Below, in pieces: positions 35,912 through 44,624 of a stretch of DNA of 64,000 nucleotides. Below the pieces are notes generated by a model. That model searched no databases. It saw nothing but the letters and a program-made list of their open reading frames with translations, and was not told the origin of the DNA. Origin of the DNA: an uncultured cyanobacterium (GTDB lineage: Bacteria > Cyanobacteriota > Cyanobacteriia > Cyanobacteriales > Geitlerinemataceae); assembly GCA_937899645.1 (NCBI GenBank), contig CALCCD010000067.1:1-64000 (forward strand). The letters run 5' to 3'. A program made the translations under genes and the position numbers. How positions within the stretch are numbered: the stretch's first letter is position 1; each line of letters opens with the position of its first letter.

Positions 35912-36988
35912 ATGGTTTCCATCACGCAAACCCTCGAAAACATCACGCTGCCGCGACGCCTCTGGAAAACTGGAGCCCCCCTGCCGACGCCCCTGCTGGA
36001 AAGCGCGGCCACCGTTCGCGATCGCAAGCTCTATGTTTTCGGCGGCTTTACCTTCGGCTGGAAGGCGACGCGCAACGCCTATGCCTACCATTTCGACGAC
36101 GACCGCTGGGAGACTCTGCCCGACCTGCCGACGCCAGTGACTCATGTCAACGCTGTCGTCAACGGCGACGACCTCTGGATTGCGGGCGGTTTCGTCGGCA
36201 ACCACCCGGGGAAAGCCACCACCGAGGTCTGGCGCTTTAGCTTCTCTCAGCGAGAGTGGCACGCCGCGCCGCCGCTTCCCGAGCCCCGCGCGGGCGGTGG
36301 CCTGAGCATCATCAACGGCGCGCTGCACTACTTCGGCGGCTTCGGCAGCGATCGCGACAGCACCCACGACGACCACTGGTTCCTGCCGTTTGGCGACTCG
36401 AGCTGGCAGCCCGCGCCGCCCCTGCCGGAAATTCGCGGCCATATCTCGGCGATCGCCCACGGCAACAAGATCTATTCGATCGGCGGCCAGATCCGTCACG
36501 ACACCAATCCGGTCGATCGCGACTCGGTGTTTTGCTTCGATGGCGCGACGAACCAGTGGCAGCAGTGCGCCGCCATGCCCGCGCCGCGTTCCCATTTCGA
36601 GGCGACCACCTTCGCGATCGAGGACTATATCTTTATCGCCGGGGGCCGCAACAATCAAAATCCGGTGCTGGTCAAGAGCAACCCTCTCGATCACAAGGGC
36701 GAGAAGCTAATCGACGACTTCCCGTTGCAGCTCTTTTTGACCCTCAAATCCTCGTCCTATCGCAGCGATCTGCTGCCGAGTATTTTGGTCTACGATACGC
36801 GGCGCGATCGCTGGATCGAGGGGGGCGCGCTGCCGACGCGGCTCTACGGCCCGGTGGCAAACGTCGTCGATCGCTGCGCGATCGTCTCCGGGGGCAGCCG
36901 CATCCGCCACAGCAACGTCCAAACCCGAACGTTGCTCAACGAGAGCCTGATCGATCTCGTCCTCGCAAAAGCGTCTCGACCGTCCTGA
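35912..36988 (+). CDS. Kelch-repeat beta-propeller protein
   Basis: A 358-residue protein made of about six Kelch repeats: recurring double-glycine strands (LYVFGGFTFG, LWIAGGFVG, HYFGGFGSD, YSIGGQIR, IFIAGGRNN, AIVSGGSR) with W/Y about 15-20 residues later in each. No signal peptide is seen, so it is probably cytoplasmic. Kelch propellers bind proteins or sugars or act as sialic-acid mutarotases; the function here is not clear. The gene is followed after 52 bases by a truncated sulfotransferase. Confidence 0.88.
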   Translation: MVSITQTLENITLPRRLWKTGAPLPTPLLESAATVRDRKLYVFGGFTFGWKATRNAYAYHFDDDRWETLPDLPTPVTHVNAVVNGDDLWIAGGFVGNHPGKATTEVWRFSFSQREWHAAPPLPEPRAGGGLSIINGALHYFGGFGSDRDSTHDDHWFLPFGDSSWQPAPPLPEIRGHISAIAHGNKIYSIGGQIRHDTNPVDRDSVFCFDGATNQWQQCAAMPAPRSHFEATTFAIEDYIFIAGGRNNQNPVLVKSNPLDHKGEKLIDDFPLQLFLTLKSSSYRSDLLPSILVYDTRRDRWIEGGALPTRLYGPVANVVDRCAIVSGGSRIRHSNVQTRTLLNESLIDLVLAKASRPS

Positions 36989-37040
36989 CGATCCGCAAAC
37001 CCTACCGAGCGCGAAACCTGAAGGAGTCGCGAGGCGAGAT

Positions 37041-37494
37041 ATGAAGACAAACAAAGACCCATCGCCACCGCTGTTCGTGGTTGGCTGCGATCGATCGGGG
37101 ACGACGCTGCTGTGGCGGATGCGGCTGATGCTCAACAAGCACCCGCAGCTCTTCGTTCCGCCCAGGTCGGCGTTTATTCCCGCCCTGTCCGAGCGGGCCG
37201 AGGTTTACGGCGACTTCTCTCAGGTGCACCAGCGCTATTTTTTTATCCGCGACTTGCAGCTTGCACCTGCTACCACGCAGTATTTCAGCTTCGATATTTT
37301 CTGCCTCTCGCCGGAGACTGCCGAAGCCGCCCTGGCCGCCGCTGCTGGCCGAGCTGGGCTACGAGACGAGTTCGATTCCCATGTCCAGCCGCGCCCTGAA
37401 CGCCATGCGCACGTTAGCGGGGCCGCTGATACGCCGCGCCTTGCCGTTTTTGGAGAAAGCGATCGCCAAGCTGAACTCAGAATTCTCTCTGTAG
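37041..37494 (+). pseudogene. Truncated, frame-disrupted sulfotransferase
   Basis: The first 90 or so codons encode the start of a sulfotransferase, with the PAPS 5'-phosphosulfate loop VVGCDRSGTTLLWRM and LNKHPQLFVPPRSAFIP. After about 37330 the frame becomes Ala/Arg/His-rich and non-conserved. A +1 frame carries a sensible peptide from about 37335 to 37494 (LLAELGYETSSIPMSSRAL), which ends at a stop. The normal sulfotransferase C-terminal domain is missing. The second part may be the tail of another enzyme joined by a deletion. The loop also has a three-residue insertion (LLWRMRLML). Confidence 0.7.
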
Positions 37495-37579
37495 GGCTGC
37501 GAAACCCCTGGCTTTGAGGTTATGCGCTCCCCGTTTTCTGTGCGATCGCGATTACGCTTACCCATCTGGGTCATCGACC

Positions 37580-38512
37580 ATGCTCGTCAGCATCCTCATC
37601 GATAACTACAACTATGAAAAATATCTCGGTGAGGCGATCGCCAGCGCCCTCGACTGTCGCGATTGCGACATCGACTGCAATATTGATTACGACATCGAAG
37701 TGATTGTCGTAGACGACGGCTCGACGGACGGATCGCGACAGGAGATCGAGCGCTTTGGCGATCGCATCACGGCAGTATTCCAGGCCAACGGCGGTCAAGC
37801 CGCCGCGATAAATACGGGCATCGCTGCTGCCAAGGGCGAGCTGGTTTGCCTGCTCGATGCTGACGACTATTTTTATCCCGAGAAGGTCGCCCGGGTCGTC
37901 GAGCAGTTCGAGGCCGATCGCGAGCTTGGCTGGGTCTTCCACGAGCTCAATGAGGTCGATCGCCACGGGCAGGGCTTCGAGCGTCCTCATCGCGGCGCGA
38001 TCGAGCGCCGAACCCAGCTCGATCTGCGGCGCTCGCTGCGTAACGGAGACCCCGTCACCCAATGGCTGCCTGCCACCACCGGCCTGTGCTTTCGTCGCGA
38101 GCTTCTAGCCGAGATCGGCGAAATTCCCGAAGCCTTCCGCGTCTCCGCCGACTCGTTCCTGCGTCTTGCCGCCCTGTTCCTCGCACCTGGTTTGCTGTTG
38201 CCCGATCGCCTTGCCGCTCATCGCAGCCACGGTGAAAACCTTTACGAATTTCGCTCTGATATCAACGTGGCGCGCATGACGCTGGGGATGCAGACGGCCT
38301 ATTACGTTCGGGAGCGGTTCCCGGCCCTGCAAGCGTTCGCCCGAAAAAAATTCACCTTTTGCCTGGGCCGCGCGATCCAATATGCGGGCTTCCGAGCGGC
38401 GATGAACGTCCCGGAAATGAAGTGCTATCTCCAGCGCGATCGATCGCTACGCTTCCGGCTGCGAGCGCTGGCCTACGCTGCCAAGGGGCTGCTGATGCGC
38501 CTGCGTTCTTAG
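37580..38512 (+). CDS. Family 2 glycosyltransferase
   Basis: A 310-residue GT-A fold enzyme. The N-terminal strand SILIDNYNYEKYLGEAI, the UDP-sugar segment VIVVDDGSTDGSRQ, the acceptor-side FQANGGQAAAINTGI and the metal-binding DxD in CLLDADDYFYP are typical of polysaccharide glycosyltransferases. A short Cys/Asp insertion (DCRDCDIDCNIDYD) before VIVVDD is unusual and seems to come from local repeat expansion. The ATG at 37580 gives the family start. It lies next to a broken sulfotransferase, suggesting a decayed cell-surface polysaccharide locus. Confidence 0.9.
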   Translation: MLVSILIDNYNYEKYLGEAIASALDCRDCDIDCNIDYDIEVIVVDDGSTDGSRQEIERFGDRITAVFQANGGQAAAINTGIAAAKGELVCLLDADDYFYPEKVARVVEQFEADRELGWVFHELNEVDRHGQGFERPHRGAIERRTQLDLRRSLRNGDPVTQWLPATTGLCFRRELLAEIGEIPEAFRVSADSFLRLAALFLAPGLLLPDRLAAHRSHGENLYEFRSDINVARMTLGMQTAYYVRERFPALQAFARKKFTFCLGRAIQYAGFRAAMNVPEMKCYLQRDRSLRFRLRALAYAAKGLLMRLRS

Positions 38513-38651
38513 GGGGTTAAAGTTTCGGGCAATCTTTGCCCCGTCGAAACTGGCGCGCGATGCCCCCAAACCTCTGAGCCCCGTGAGGATACTGCCCTCG
38601 CAAGTCCGCTCGTAACCAGCCCGCCATCAATCCAACTGAGGCCGACCGACC

Positions 38652-39608
38652 ATGACCGCATCGCCGCCGCCAACCGGGCCGCCCGTCTGGAAAATTGCGG
38701 CGGTGCTGTGCCTGGGGATCGCCGCGGTGGCCACAGCAGCAATCTGGGTGCGGCTGTCGATCGCGGCAATGCCGAGCGCAGTGCGGGCCGCGTCGGGGTT
38801 CGGGCTCGGGTTCGGGAGCTGGTTCGCGCTGGCGCGGCTGACGATCGCAGCGGTGTTGCTCTTGCCGAAATGGCCTGCTGTCTTGCGCTCGCGACGGGAA
38901 GGCCGCACGGTCGGCGCGTTTGGCTGGGCGATCGCCGCCGGAGCCTGTCTGGGGCTGCATTTCGCGCTGTGGCTTTCGTCGCTGTCGTACACCTCGATCG
39001 CGGCGGCGACGGTACTCGTCACGAGCAATCCGCTCTGGATCGCGCTGCTGGGCTGGTGGTGCTTCGGCGATCGCCCGACGGCCTGGAGCTTCGGGGGCAT
39101 TGGCATCGCGCTGGCGGGGAGTGCGGCGATCGCGCTGTCCGGCGCTGTCCCAACCGCGATCGCCGGTCAGCCCGCCCTTGGAAATCTGCTGGCGCTGCTC
39201 GGAGCTTGGGCGGTGTCGGCCTATCTGCTGCTGGGGCGGACGGCGCAGCGGCGAGGGCTGACGCTGGCGGAATATTCGACGATCGCTTATGCCAGCGCGG
39301 CGACGTTGCTGCTGCCCGTCCCGGCGCTGTTTGGCGCGAGCTACACGGCCTACCCGCTGCCGGTGTTCGGCTACGTGCTGTTGAGTGCGCTGTTGCCGCA
39401 ACTGGTCGGCCACACGGCGATTAACTGGAGCGTGCGCTGGGTTTCGCCGACGATCGTCACACTGGCGGTGTTGTTCGAGCCGTTGATTTCGACAACGCTG
39501 GGAATCTGGATGTTCGATGAAGTGCCGAGCCCGACAATGGCGATCGGCGCGATCGTCATGCTCGGTGGAGTCGTGCTGGCGATCGTCGCGCAGCCCCGCC
39601 GGGTTTGA
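38652..39608 (+). CDS. EamA/DMT-family transporter
   Basis: A 318-residue membrane protein with about ten predicted helices arranged as two EamA halves (residues about 15-150 and 165-310). Conserved features include LSYTSIAAATVLVTSNPLWIALL near the end of the first half and TIVTLAVLFEPLISTTLGIWMF in the second. Family members export amino acids, purines or other metabolites; the substrate cannot be read from sequence. Own start, no operon partner downstream on the same strand. Confidence 0.92.
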   Translation: MTASPPPTGPPVWKIAAVLCLGIAAVATAAIWVRLSIAAMPSAVRAASGFGLGFGSWFALARLTIAAVLLLPKWPAVLRSRREGRTVGAFGWAIAAGACLGLHFALWLSSLSYTSIAAATVLVTSNPLWIALLGWWCFGDRPTAWSFGGIGIALAGSAAIALSGAVPTAIAGQPALGNLLALLGAWAVSAYLLLGRTAQRRGLTLAEYSTIAYASAATLLLPVPALFGASYTAYPLPVFGYVLLSALLPQLVGHTAINWSVRWVSPTIVTLAVLFEPLISTTLGIWMFDEVPSPTMAIGAIVMLGGVVLAIVAQPRRV

Positions 39609-39655
39609 TGTGGCACGATCGCGTCTGTGTCTGTTCGGTCTGTGTTCCGCGCACT

Positions 39656-39735
39656 GTAGGAGCGCATGGCAATGCGCCTGGATGTCGCGGGAGTACGGAG
39701 ATCTTCTCGAGGGCGCACTGCCGTGACGCCCCTAC
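39656..39735. repeat. MITE-like element with terminal inverted repeats, copy 1
   Basis: About 80 bases whose ends (GTAGGAGCGCATGGCAATGC... and ...GCCGTGACGCCCCTAC) are imperfect inverted repeats of about 24 bases. It lies between the EamA and YggT genes. A related element with the same CGCATGGCAATGCG core occurs in reverse orientation at 52164-52231. Confidence 0.65.
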
Positions 39736-39751
39736 CGGATGGGAGATTTGA

Positions 39752-40039
39752 CTAGTACGCCAGCATCGTCAGGATGCCCTGCTGTCCGAGCAGCACTTCG
39801 CGAATCAGGCTGAAGATACCGACCCAGACGATCGGCGAAATATCGACGCCCCCCAGCGGCGGGATCAGCTTGCGCGTTGGGGCCAGGAACGGCTCGGTCG
39901 GCACGATCGCGAGGTTAAACGGTAGCTTTTCGCCGTCCACCTGCGGGTACCAGGTCAAAACGATGCGGAACACGAACAACAGCGTCATCAGGGTGAACAC
40001 GACGCTGAGGAAAATATTGGTCAAAGAAAGCGCGGTCAT
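39752..40039 (-). CDS. YggT family membrane protein (Ycf19-type)
   Basis: A 95-residue protein with two membrane segments (LTNIFLSVVFTLMTLLFVFRIVLTWYP and ISPIVWVGIFSLIREVLL) and the family motif PFLAPTRKLIPPLGGVDISPI. Cyanobacterial and plastid members are implicated in nucleoid distribution and in photosystem or cytochrome b6 maturation. The ATG at 40039 (MTALSLTNIF) fits the family; the frame is open to 40081. Confidence 0.9.
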   Translation of the reverse strand: MTALSLTNIFLSVVFTLMTLLFVFRIVLTWYPQVDGEKLPFNLAIVPTEPFLAPTRKLIPPLGGVDISPIVWVGIFSLIREVLLGQQGILTMLAY

Positions 40040-40249
40040 GGCGTGCAGGCGATCGACAGAGTACCGATGATGGTATCGCAATGCCCGAAGGCGCGTCGTT
40101 TGTGTAGGCCGAACTCGGGCCGAGCCGAACAGCCGCCGCGAGGCTCGCGACCCCGATGGGTAAAGAGATCGCGTGGCTTTTCAACGCGGTCGCAACTCGC
40201 TAAACTGTGAGAATCGTTCCGCTTTACGCCTTTTTGAGGTTCCAGGTTT

Positions 40250-40366
40250 ATGACTCCGTCTTTAACAAACTTTTTTTACAGCTTGCTGGCTGGCACGCTG
40301 ATCGTCGTGATCCCCGCAACGATCGGTCTGCTGTTTATCAGCCAACGCGACAAAATCCGCCGCTAG
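40250..40366 (+). CDS. psbX: Photosystem II protein PsbX
   Basis: A 38-residue single-helix photosystem II subunit: MTPSLTNFFYSLLAGTLIVV, then IPATIGLLFISQRDKIRR. This matches cyanobacterial PsbX along its whole length, including the ISQ-DK-I-R ending on the stromal side. PsbX sits near cytochrome b559 and affects quinone exchange. A weak promoter may lie at 40178-40206 (TTTTCA, 17 bases, TAAACT). It is followed by ycf66, an order I remember from other cyanobacteria. Confidence 0.95.
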   Translation: MTPSLTNFFYSLLAGTLIVVIPATIGLLFISQRDKIRR

Positions 40367-40667
40367 GCTCCGCTGCCGAGCGATATTGTGGCTCCCGAAG
40401 CGCTGGTCTTCCGCTGGCTTAGCGGTGGACGCAGGCTCGACGAGCCGGTTCGTTTTACAAAAAAGCTTTAAGAATGGCGCGATCGCGGGCGCAGACCTGC
40501 CCGTTCGTCGCGTCATTTCGTTTACGTAATCCAGTTGACCTGGGGCAAGCGAACTCCGCTGCGATCGTCGCCTCTGATGTCTGGACTATTGTCATTCCGC
40601 CTCGCGCTGCCCACCCACCCGAACCGCCGAAACTCCCTTAAGATGGGGGACGGAGTCGGAGAAAGTC
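40367..40667 (+). other. psbX-ycf66 intergenic region
   Basis: 301 bases without a gene. A short hairpin GGCTC-GAC-GAGCC at 40434-40446, followed by GGTTCGTTTT, could be a weak terminator for psbX. No clear ycf66 promoter is visible. Confidence 0.35.
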
Positions 40668-41768
40668 ATGCCAAACGTCGAAATGCTCTGGAGCGGCGCT
40701 GCCGCTCCCGCCGGTCTGTTGCCGTTCTCGCCCGCGCCGCCCGTCCTGGCGCAGTTCGCCTATGGGTTCGGGGTCGGTAGTCTGCTAGGAATCGGGCTCG
40801 TGTTTTGCGGCTTGGCGCTGTACCTGCTGCGATCGATGCGTCCCAACCTGGCGCGCGACCACGATATTTTCTTTGCAGCGGTGTCGCTGCTCTGCGGCGG
40901 CATTTTATTTTTCCAGGGCTGGCGGCTCGATCCGATCTTGCAGTTCGGGCAGTTTTTGATGACGGGCTCGGCGATTTTCTTCGCGGTTGAGAGCATCCGA
41001 CTGCGCGGCATCGTTACCCAGCAGGCCAAGCGCAGTACGCCAGTTGTCGATGACGATCGCCCGGTCAGCCGCAACTACCGCACCTATGAGGCGGAGCTGG
41101 AAGAAATCGAACCCTATGAAGCGCGCCCGTCTGCGCCCCAGCGACGGATCGCGGGCAGTCGCGACGGCCGCCAGTCGGGTCGCGGCGAGCGCAGTGCGGG
41201 CTACGACGGAGACGCGCGCGGTTCTCGCAGTGGCTACGACGATCGCTCTCGCCCCGATCCCCGCGAGCGACGCCGACCCGAAGGTTCGCGCGATCTGAAC
41301 CTGCGTTTCGACAAGTCTTCCGATCGCGGCTACGGTGACGACGACTACGGCAGCCGCCGAGCGCGCCCCTCGCGATCGTCGAGCGAGATGAGCGCCACCC
41401 TGGAGGGATACGACACGTATACGCCCGATCGCCCGTCAGATTCGCCCTACGACGATCGCGACGAACGACCCACCGAGCGCGATCGCCGCCGCTCGTCTTG
41501 GGATAACGGCGGCAGCGACTACGACGATCCCTACCGCGAATCGCCGCGCCGCTCGCGCCCCGGCTCCTCGAATGGCGCGCCCGCCCGGAACGGATCGACG
41601 AGTAGCGACCGCACTGACCCCCGGAGCGATGCCCGAAATGACCCCCGGAGCGATGGCCGCAATGACGCCCGGAACGACGACTTTGCGGAGTTCTATCGCG
41701 ATGATGACGATTATGCGCCGCCGAGTTCGGACGACCCCTCCGATCGCGAGCCGGAGTACGGCGCTTAA
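40668..41768 (+). CDS. ycf66: Ycf66 family protein with long disordered tail
   Basis: A 366-residue protein. Residues about 27-115 hold three to four membrane segments (FGVGSLLGIGLVFCGLALYLLR, HDIFFAAVSLLCGGILFFQGWRLDP, FLMTGSAIFFAVESIRLRG), the Ycf66 core known from plastids and cyanobacteria. The remaining 240 residues are low-complexity, rich in Arg, Asp, Ser and Tyr, with repeats such as DPRSDARNDPRSDGRNDARN, and must be disordered. Function unknown in the family. The next gene starts right after this stop codon. Confidence 0.88.
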   Translation: MPNVEMLWSGAAAPAGLLPFSPAPPVLAQFAYGFGVGSLLGIGLVFCGLALYLLRSMRPNLARDHDIFFAAVSLLCGGILFFQGWRLDPILQFGQFLMTGSAIFFAVESIRLRGIVTQQAKRSTPVVDDDRPVSRNYRTYEAELEEIEPYEARPSAPQRRIAGSRDGRQSGRGERSAGYDGDARGSRSGYDDRSRPDPRERRRPEGSRDLNLRFDKSSDRGYGDDDYGSRRARPSRSSSEMSATLEGYDTYTPDRPSDSPYDDRDERPTERDRRRSSWDNGGSDYDDPYRESPRRSRPGSSNGAPARNGSTSSDRTDPRSDARNDPRSDGRNDARNDDFAEFYRDDDDYAPPSSDDPSDREPEYGA

Positions 41769-42332
41769 TTGGCGCTCAGTAGCCTGACCGCGACTGGGTG
41801 GGGGGTTGACTGCCGGTGGCTGCGGGAAGTTCGGCGCGGCGCGGTGACGCTGGCGATCGTGGCGATCGCGGCCTGCTCGCCTGCCGAAGTGTCGCTGACC
41901 TCCGGCGCGCTCAACAGCCCCCATTCCGACTCCCAGCCCGCTCTCAGCGGCAACGGTCGCTACCTGGCTTTCGTCAGTAATCGCGGCGGCTCGAGCGAGA
42001 TCGCGCTCTACGATCTGCAACTGAAACGGCTCGTACCGCTGCCGTCGATCTCGCGCGACGATGCGATCGCTGAGTCGCCGAGCCTGAGCTACAGCGGGCG
42101 CTATCTGGTTTATGTGGCAAGCGATCGCGGACGCCCGGAAATCGAGCTGTACGATCGCATCTCGCGCCGCGTTCGGGTGTTGACCAACGGCTATCGGGGC
42201 TGGGTTCGCAACCCGAACATCAGCCCCGACGGGCGCTACGTGGTCTTCGAGACCGGGCGACGCGGCCAGTGGGATATCGAGGTGCTCGATCGCGGCCCCA
42301 ATATCGAACTCGATCGCGCTGACGGAACCTAA
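41769..42332 (+). CDS. TolB-like beta-propeller lipoprotein, copy 1
   Basis: A 187-residue exported protein. The segment AVTLAIVAIAAC resembles a lipoprotein signal with a lipobox cysteine. Three TolB/WD40-like blades follow, each with SxxGRYLxFVSxRxG and an I-x-LYD motif (LSGNGRYLAFVSNRGG, LSYSGRYLVYVASDRG, ISPDGRYVVFETGRRG). The start is a TTG immediately after the ycf66 stop, so translation is probably coupled. Three blades are too few for a closed propeller, so it may need a partner, for example the very similar next gene. Confidence 0.75.
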   Translation: MALSSLTATGWGVDCRWLREVRRGAVTLAIVAIAACSPAEVSLTSGALNSPHSDSQPALSGNGRYLAFVSNRGGSSEIALYDLQLKRLVPLPSISRDDAIAESPSLSYSGRYLVYVASDRGRPEIELYDRISRRVRVLTNGYRGWVRNPNISPDGRYVVFETGRRGQWDIEVLDRGPNIELDRADGT

Positions 42333-42884
42333 ATGGAACCCAAACGCTTTGCTCGAATCGCGTCGAACCCGGCCTGGATGCTGGCGGGTCTGGTCGGCGC
42401 GCTGGCGGCCTGCACGCCCTATCCGCGCCTGCTCGATCCGGCCTTCGATCCTGGCGGACGTGGCCTGAACTCGCAGTTTGACGAGCGATCGCCGGACGTG
42501 GCCGGTCGCTACGTGGTCTTCGTGTCCGAGCGCCAGCGCCGCCAGAATATCTATCTCTACGATCTGCGCACCAACCAGACGATCGACCTGCCGGGGCTGA
42601 ATCGTCTGACCGTACTGGCCTCCGATCCCGATGTGTCCCGCGACGGACGGTATATCGTTTTCGTCGGGAATCGGCAGGATCGATCGGGGATCTATCTTTA
42701 CGATCGCCAAACGCGGCAAGTGCGCGAGCTGGCCGCGAACCTCAACGCCAGCGTCCGCGAGCCGACGATCAGCGCCGATGGCTCTCGGATCGCCTTCGAG
42801 GCGTCGATTAACGGCCAGTGGGACATCGTGGTGTATTCGCGATCGGGGCAACCGATCGAGCTTCCGAGTCGTCCTTTGCTGTAG
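42333..42884 (+). CDS. TolB-like beta-propeller lipoprotein, copy 2
   Basis: A 183-residue paralogue of the preceding protein. It has a signal peptide ending in LVGALAAC (lipobox), then blades with VAGRYVVFVSERQR, VSRDGRYIVFVGNRQD and ISADGSRIAFEASING, each followed by an IYLYD or WDIVVYS strand. Its ATG directly follows the stop of copy 1, so both come from one message and arose by tandem duplication. Two half-propellers could pair to make a six-bladed envelope protein (inference). Confidence 0.8.
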   Translation: MEPKRFARIASNPAWMLAGLVGALAACTPYPRLLDPAFDPGGRGLNSQFDERSPDVAGRYVVFVSERQRRQNIYLYDLRTNQTIDLPGLNRLTVLASDPDVSRDGRYIVFVGNRQDRSGIYLYDRQTRQVRELAANLNASVREPTISADGSRIAFEASINGQWDIVVYSRSGQPIELPSRPLL

Positions 42885-43091
42885 GTGCGTTCGGCCCTGC
42901 AAGCGATCGAGCCTACAGCGTGTTGCTGCCCGCACGACTCTGTCTGACATGCTCTCTGGCATGCCCTGCGATCGCTCTCCTCATTGTTTCTCTGGCTCCA
43001 GTCGCTGAGCCGGTTGCCAATCCGGTCGCCGACCCGCCCACGCGACACGCCATCAATGTCATAAAAATAGTAACGACTAGGTGCTTGCACG

Positions 43092-44597
43092 ATGACGAAC
43101 CACGCTTTTCGCTTTCCGCTTACCTCCCGCCGCGCGGCCACGCTGCTGACCGCGATCGCTCTCTTGACCCCGATCGCACCCGTCACTCCTGCCTTGGCCA
43201 ACCCGAAACCGGGTGCTGCCAGCAAGGCCGCAACGCCTGACGCTACCGAACTCGCGCCGCCCGCCCTCGCCCAGCGCAGCGACGAAGATATTAACGTTCG
43301 CGTTTACGAAGTCGCTAGCCCCGCCGTCGTCTCGATCGACACCGGCTCCGGCACCGGCTCCGGCAGCATCATCACCTCAGACGGCCTGGTGCTGACCAAC
43401 TCTCACGTCGTCGAGCGCGCCACTGGAGCCGTCACGGTCACCCTGGACGACGGCCGGGAAATGACCGGTGACGTGGTCGGCTTCGATCCCAGCGGGCGCG
43501 ACCTGGCCGCCGTACAAATCCGCAACGCCAGCGGCCTGCCCACCGTGGAGTTTGCCGCCTCGAACTCCGTGCGCGTCGGCCAGCGCGCCTTTGCGATCGG
43601 CAGCCCCTTCGGTCTCTCGAACACCTTCACCACCGGCATCGTCAGCCGCCTCGATCCCGACGACGGCACGATCCAAACCGACGCCTCGATCAACCCCGGC
43701 AACTCCGGTGGCCCGCTGCTGAACTCTAACGCCGAGCTGGTGGGCGTCAACACCGCCATCTACACCACCAGCGACAGCGGCGGCAATATCGGCATCGGCT
43801 TCGCAATTCCGGTCAACCGCGTCGAGGACTTCCTGGCGGCGCTCGACACCGGCAACGCGCCCGCCGTGGCCGTCCGCACCGGCCTGCCGGATGTCGCGCC
43901 GATCGAAACCAGCCTCAACGCTCCGCCGATCGACGGTCAGCTTATCGAAGGCGACAACGTGCTGCCCAGCGACAGCAGCCTGTTTGACGCCTACCGCTTT
44001 CGCGGACAGGCCGGACAGCCGATTTCGATCGCCATGAGCAGCACCGAACTCGATCCGTATCTAATTTTGCTCGACGAAAACGGCTCGAGCGTGGCCTTTG
44101 ACGACGACGGCGGCGGCGGCTACAACGCCCTCCTACAGACGGTTCTGCCCGCTTCGGGGAATTATATGCTGCTGGCCAATACGTACACCAGCGGTCAGTC
44201 GGGACGCTATCGCCTGGAGCTTTCGAGCGCCTCGGGCGGCGGGGCGGCTCCATCGCCCAGCACCGGTCGCTCGATCGTCAGCCAGAGCGGCGCGCTGCAA
44301 CAGGGCGATCGCATCTTGCCCGATGACGACAGCCTCTACGATGAGTACGAGTTCTCCGGGCGCGCCGGTCAGACGGTGGAGATTAGCATCACCAGCACCG
44401 AATTCGACACCTACGCGATTTTGGTCGATGCCTCGGGCGCGTCGGTGGAACAGAACGACGACGCGCCTTCGGGTGGAACGACGAATTCGTATATGGTCGT
44501 GCGTCTGCCCGCCACGGGTCGCTACACCGTCCTGGTGAATTCCTACGACAACACCGGACGCGGCAACTACAACCTGGAGGTGCGATCGCTCGATTAG
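43092..44597 (+). CDS. HtrA-like serine protease with two PPC-like domains
   Basis: A 501-residue exported protease. A signal peptide (LLTAIALLTPIAPVTPALA) precedes a trypsin-like S1C domain (about 65-255) with the complete triad: H105 in LTNSHVV, D137 in GRDLAAV, and S205 in NPGNSGGPLL. There is no PDZ domain. Instead, two copies of a bacterial pre-peptidase C-terminal-type beta domain follow (about 270-380 and 390-500), each with DxYRF/EYEFxGxAGQ and a TELDPYLILLDENG-like strand. PPC domains usually help secretion and are often removed. Substrate unknown. Confidence 0.9.
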   Translation: MTNHAFRFPLTSRRAATLLTAIALLTPIAPVTPALANPKPGAASKAATPDATELAPPALAQRSDEDINVRVYEVASPAVVSIDTGSGTGSGSIITSDGLVLTNSHVVERATGAVTVTLDDGREMTGDVVGFDPSGRDLAAVQIRNASGLPTVEFAASNSVRVGQRAFAIGSPFGLSNTFTTGIVSRLDPDDGTIQTDASINPGNSGGPLLNSNAELVGVNTAIYTTSDSGGNIGIGFAIPVNRVEDFLAALDTGNAPAVAVRTGLPDVAPIETSLNAPPIDGQLIEGDNVLPSDSSLFDAYRFRGQAGQPISIAMSSTELDPYLILLDENGSSVAFDDDGGGGYNALLQTVLPASGNYMLLANTYTSGQSGRYRLELSSASGGGAAPSPSTGRSIVSQSGALQQGDRILPDDDSLYDEYEFSGRAGQTVEISITSTEFDTYAILVDASGASVEQNDDAPSGGTTNSYMVVRLPATGRYTVLVNSYDNTGRGNYNLEVRSLD

Positions 44598-44624
44598 ATC
44601 GCCCGCCGAATCGGGCTCTTCGAG

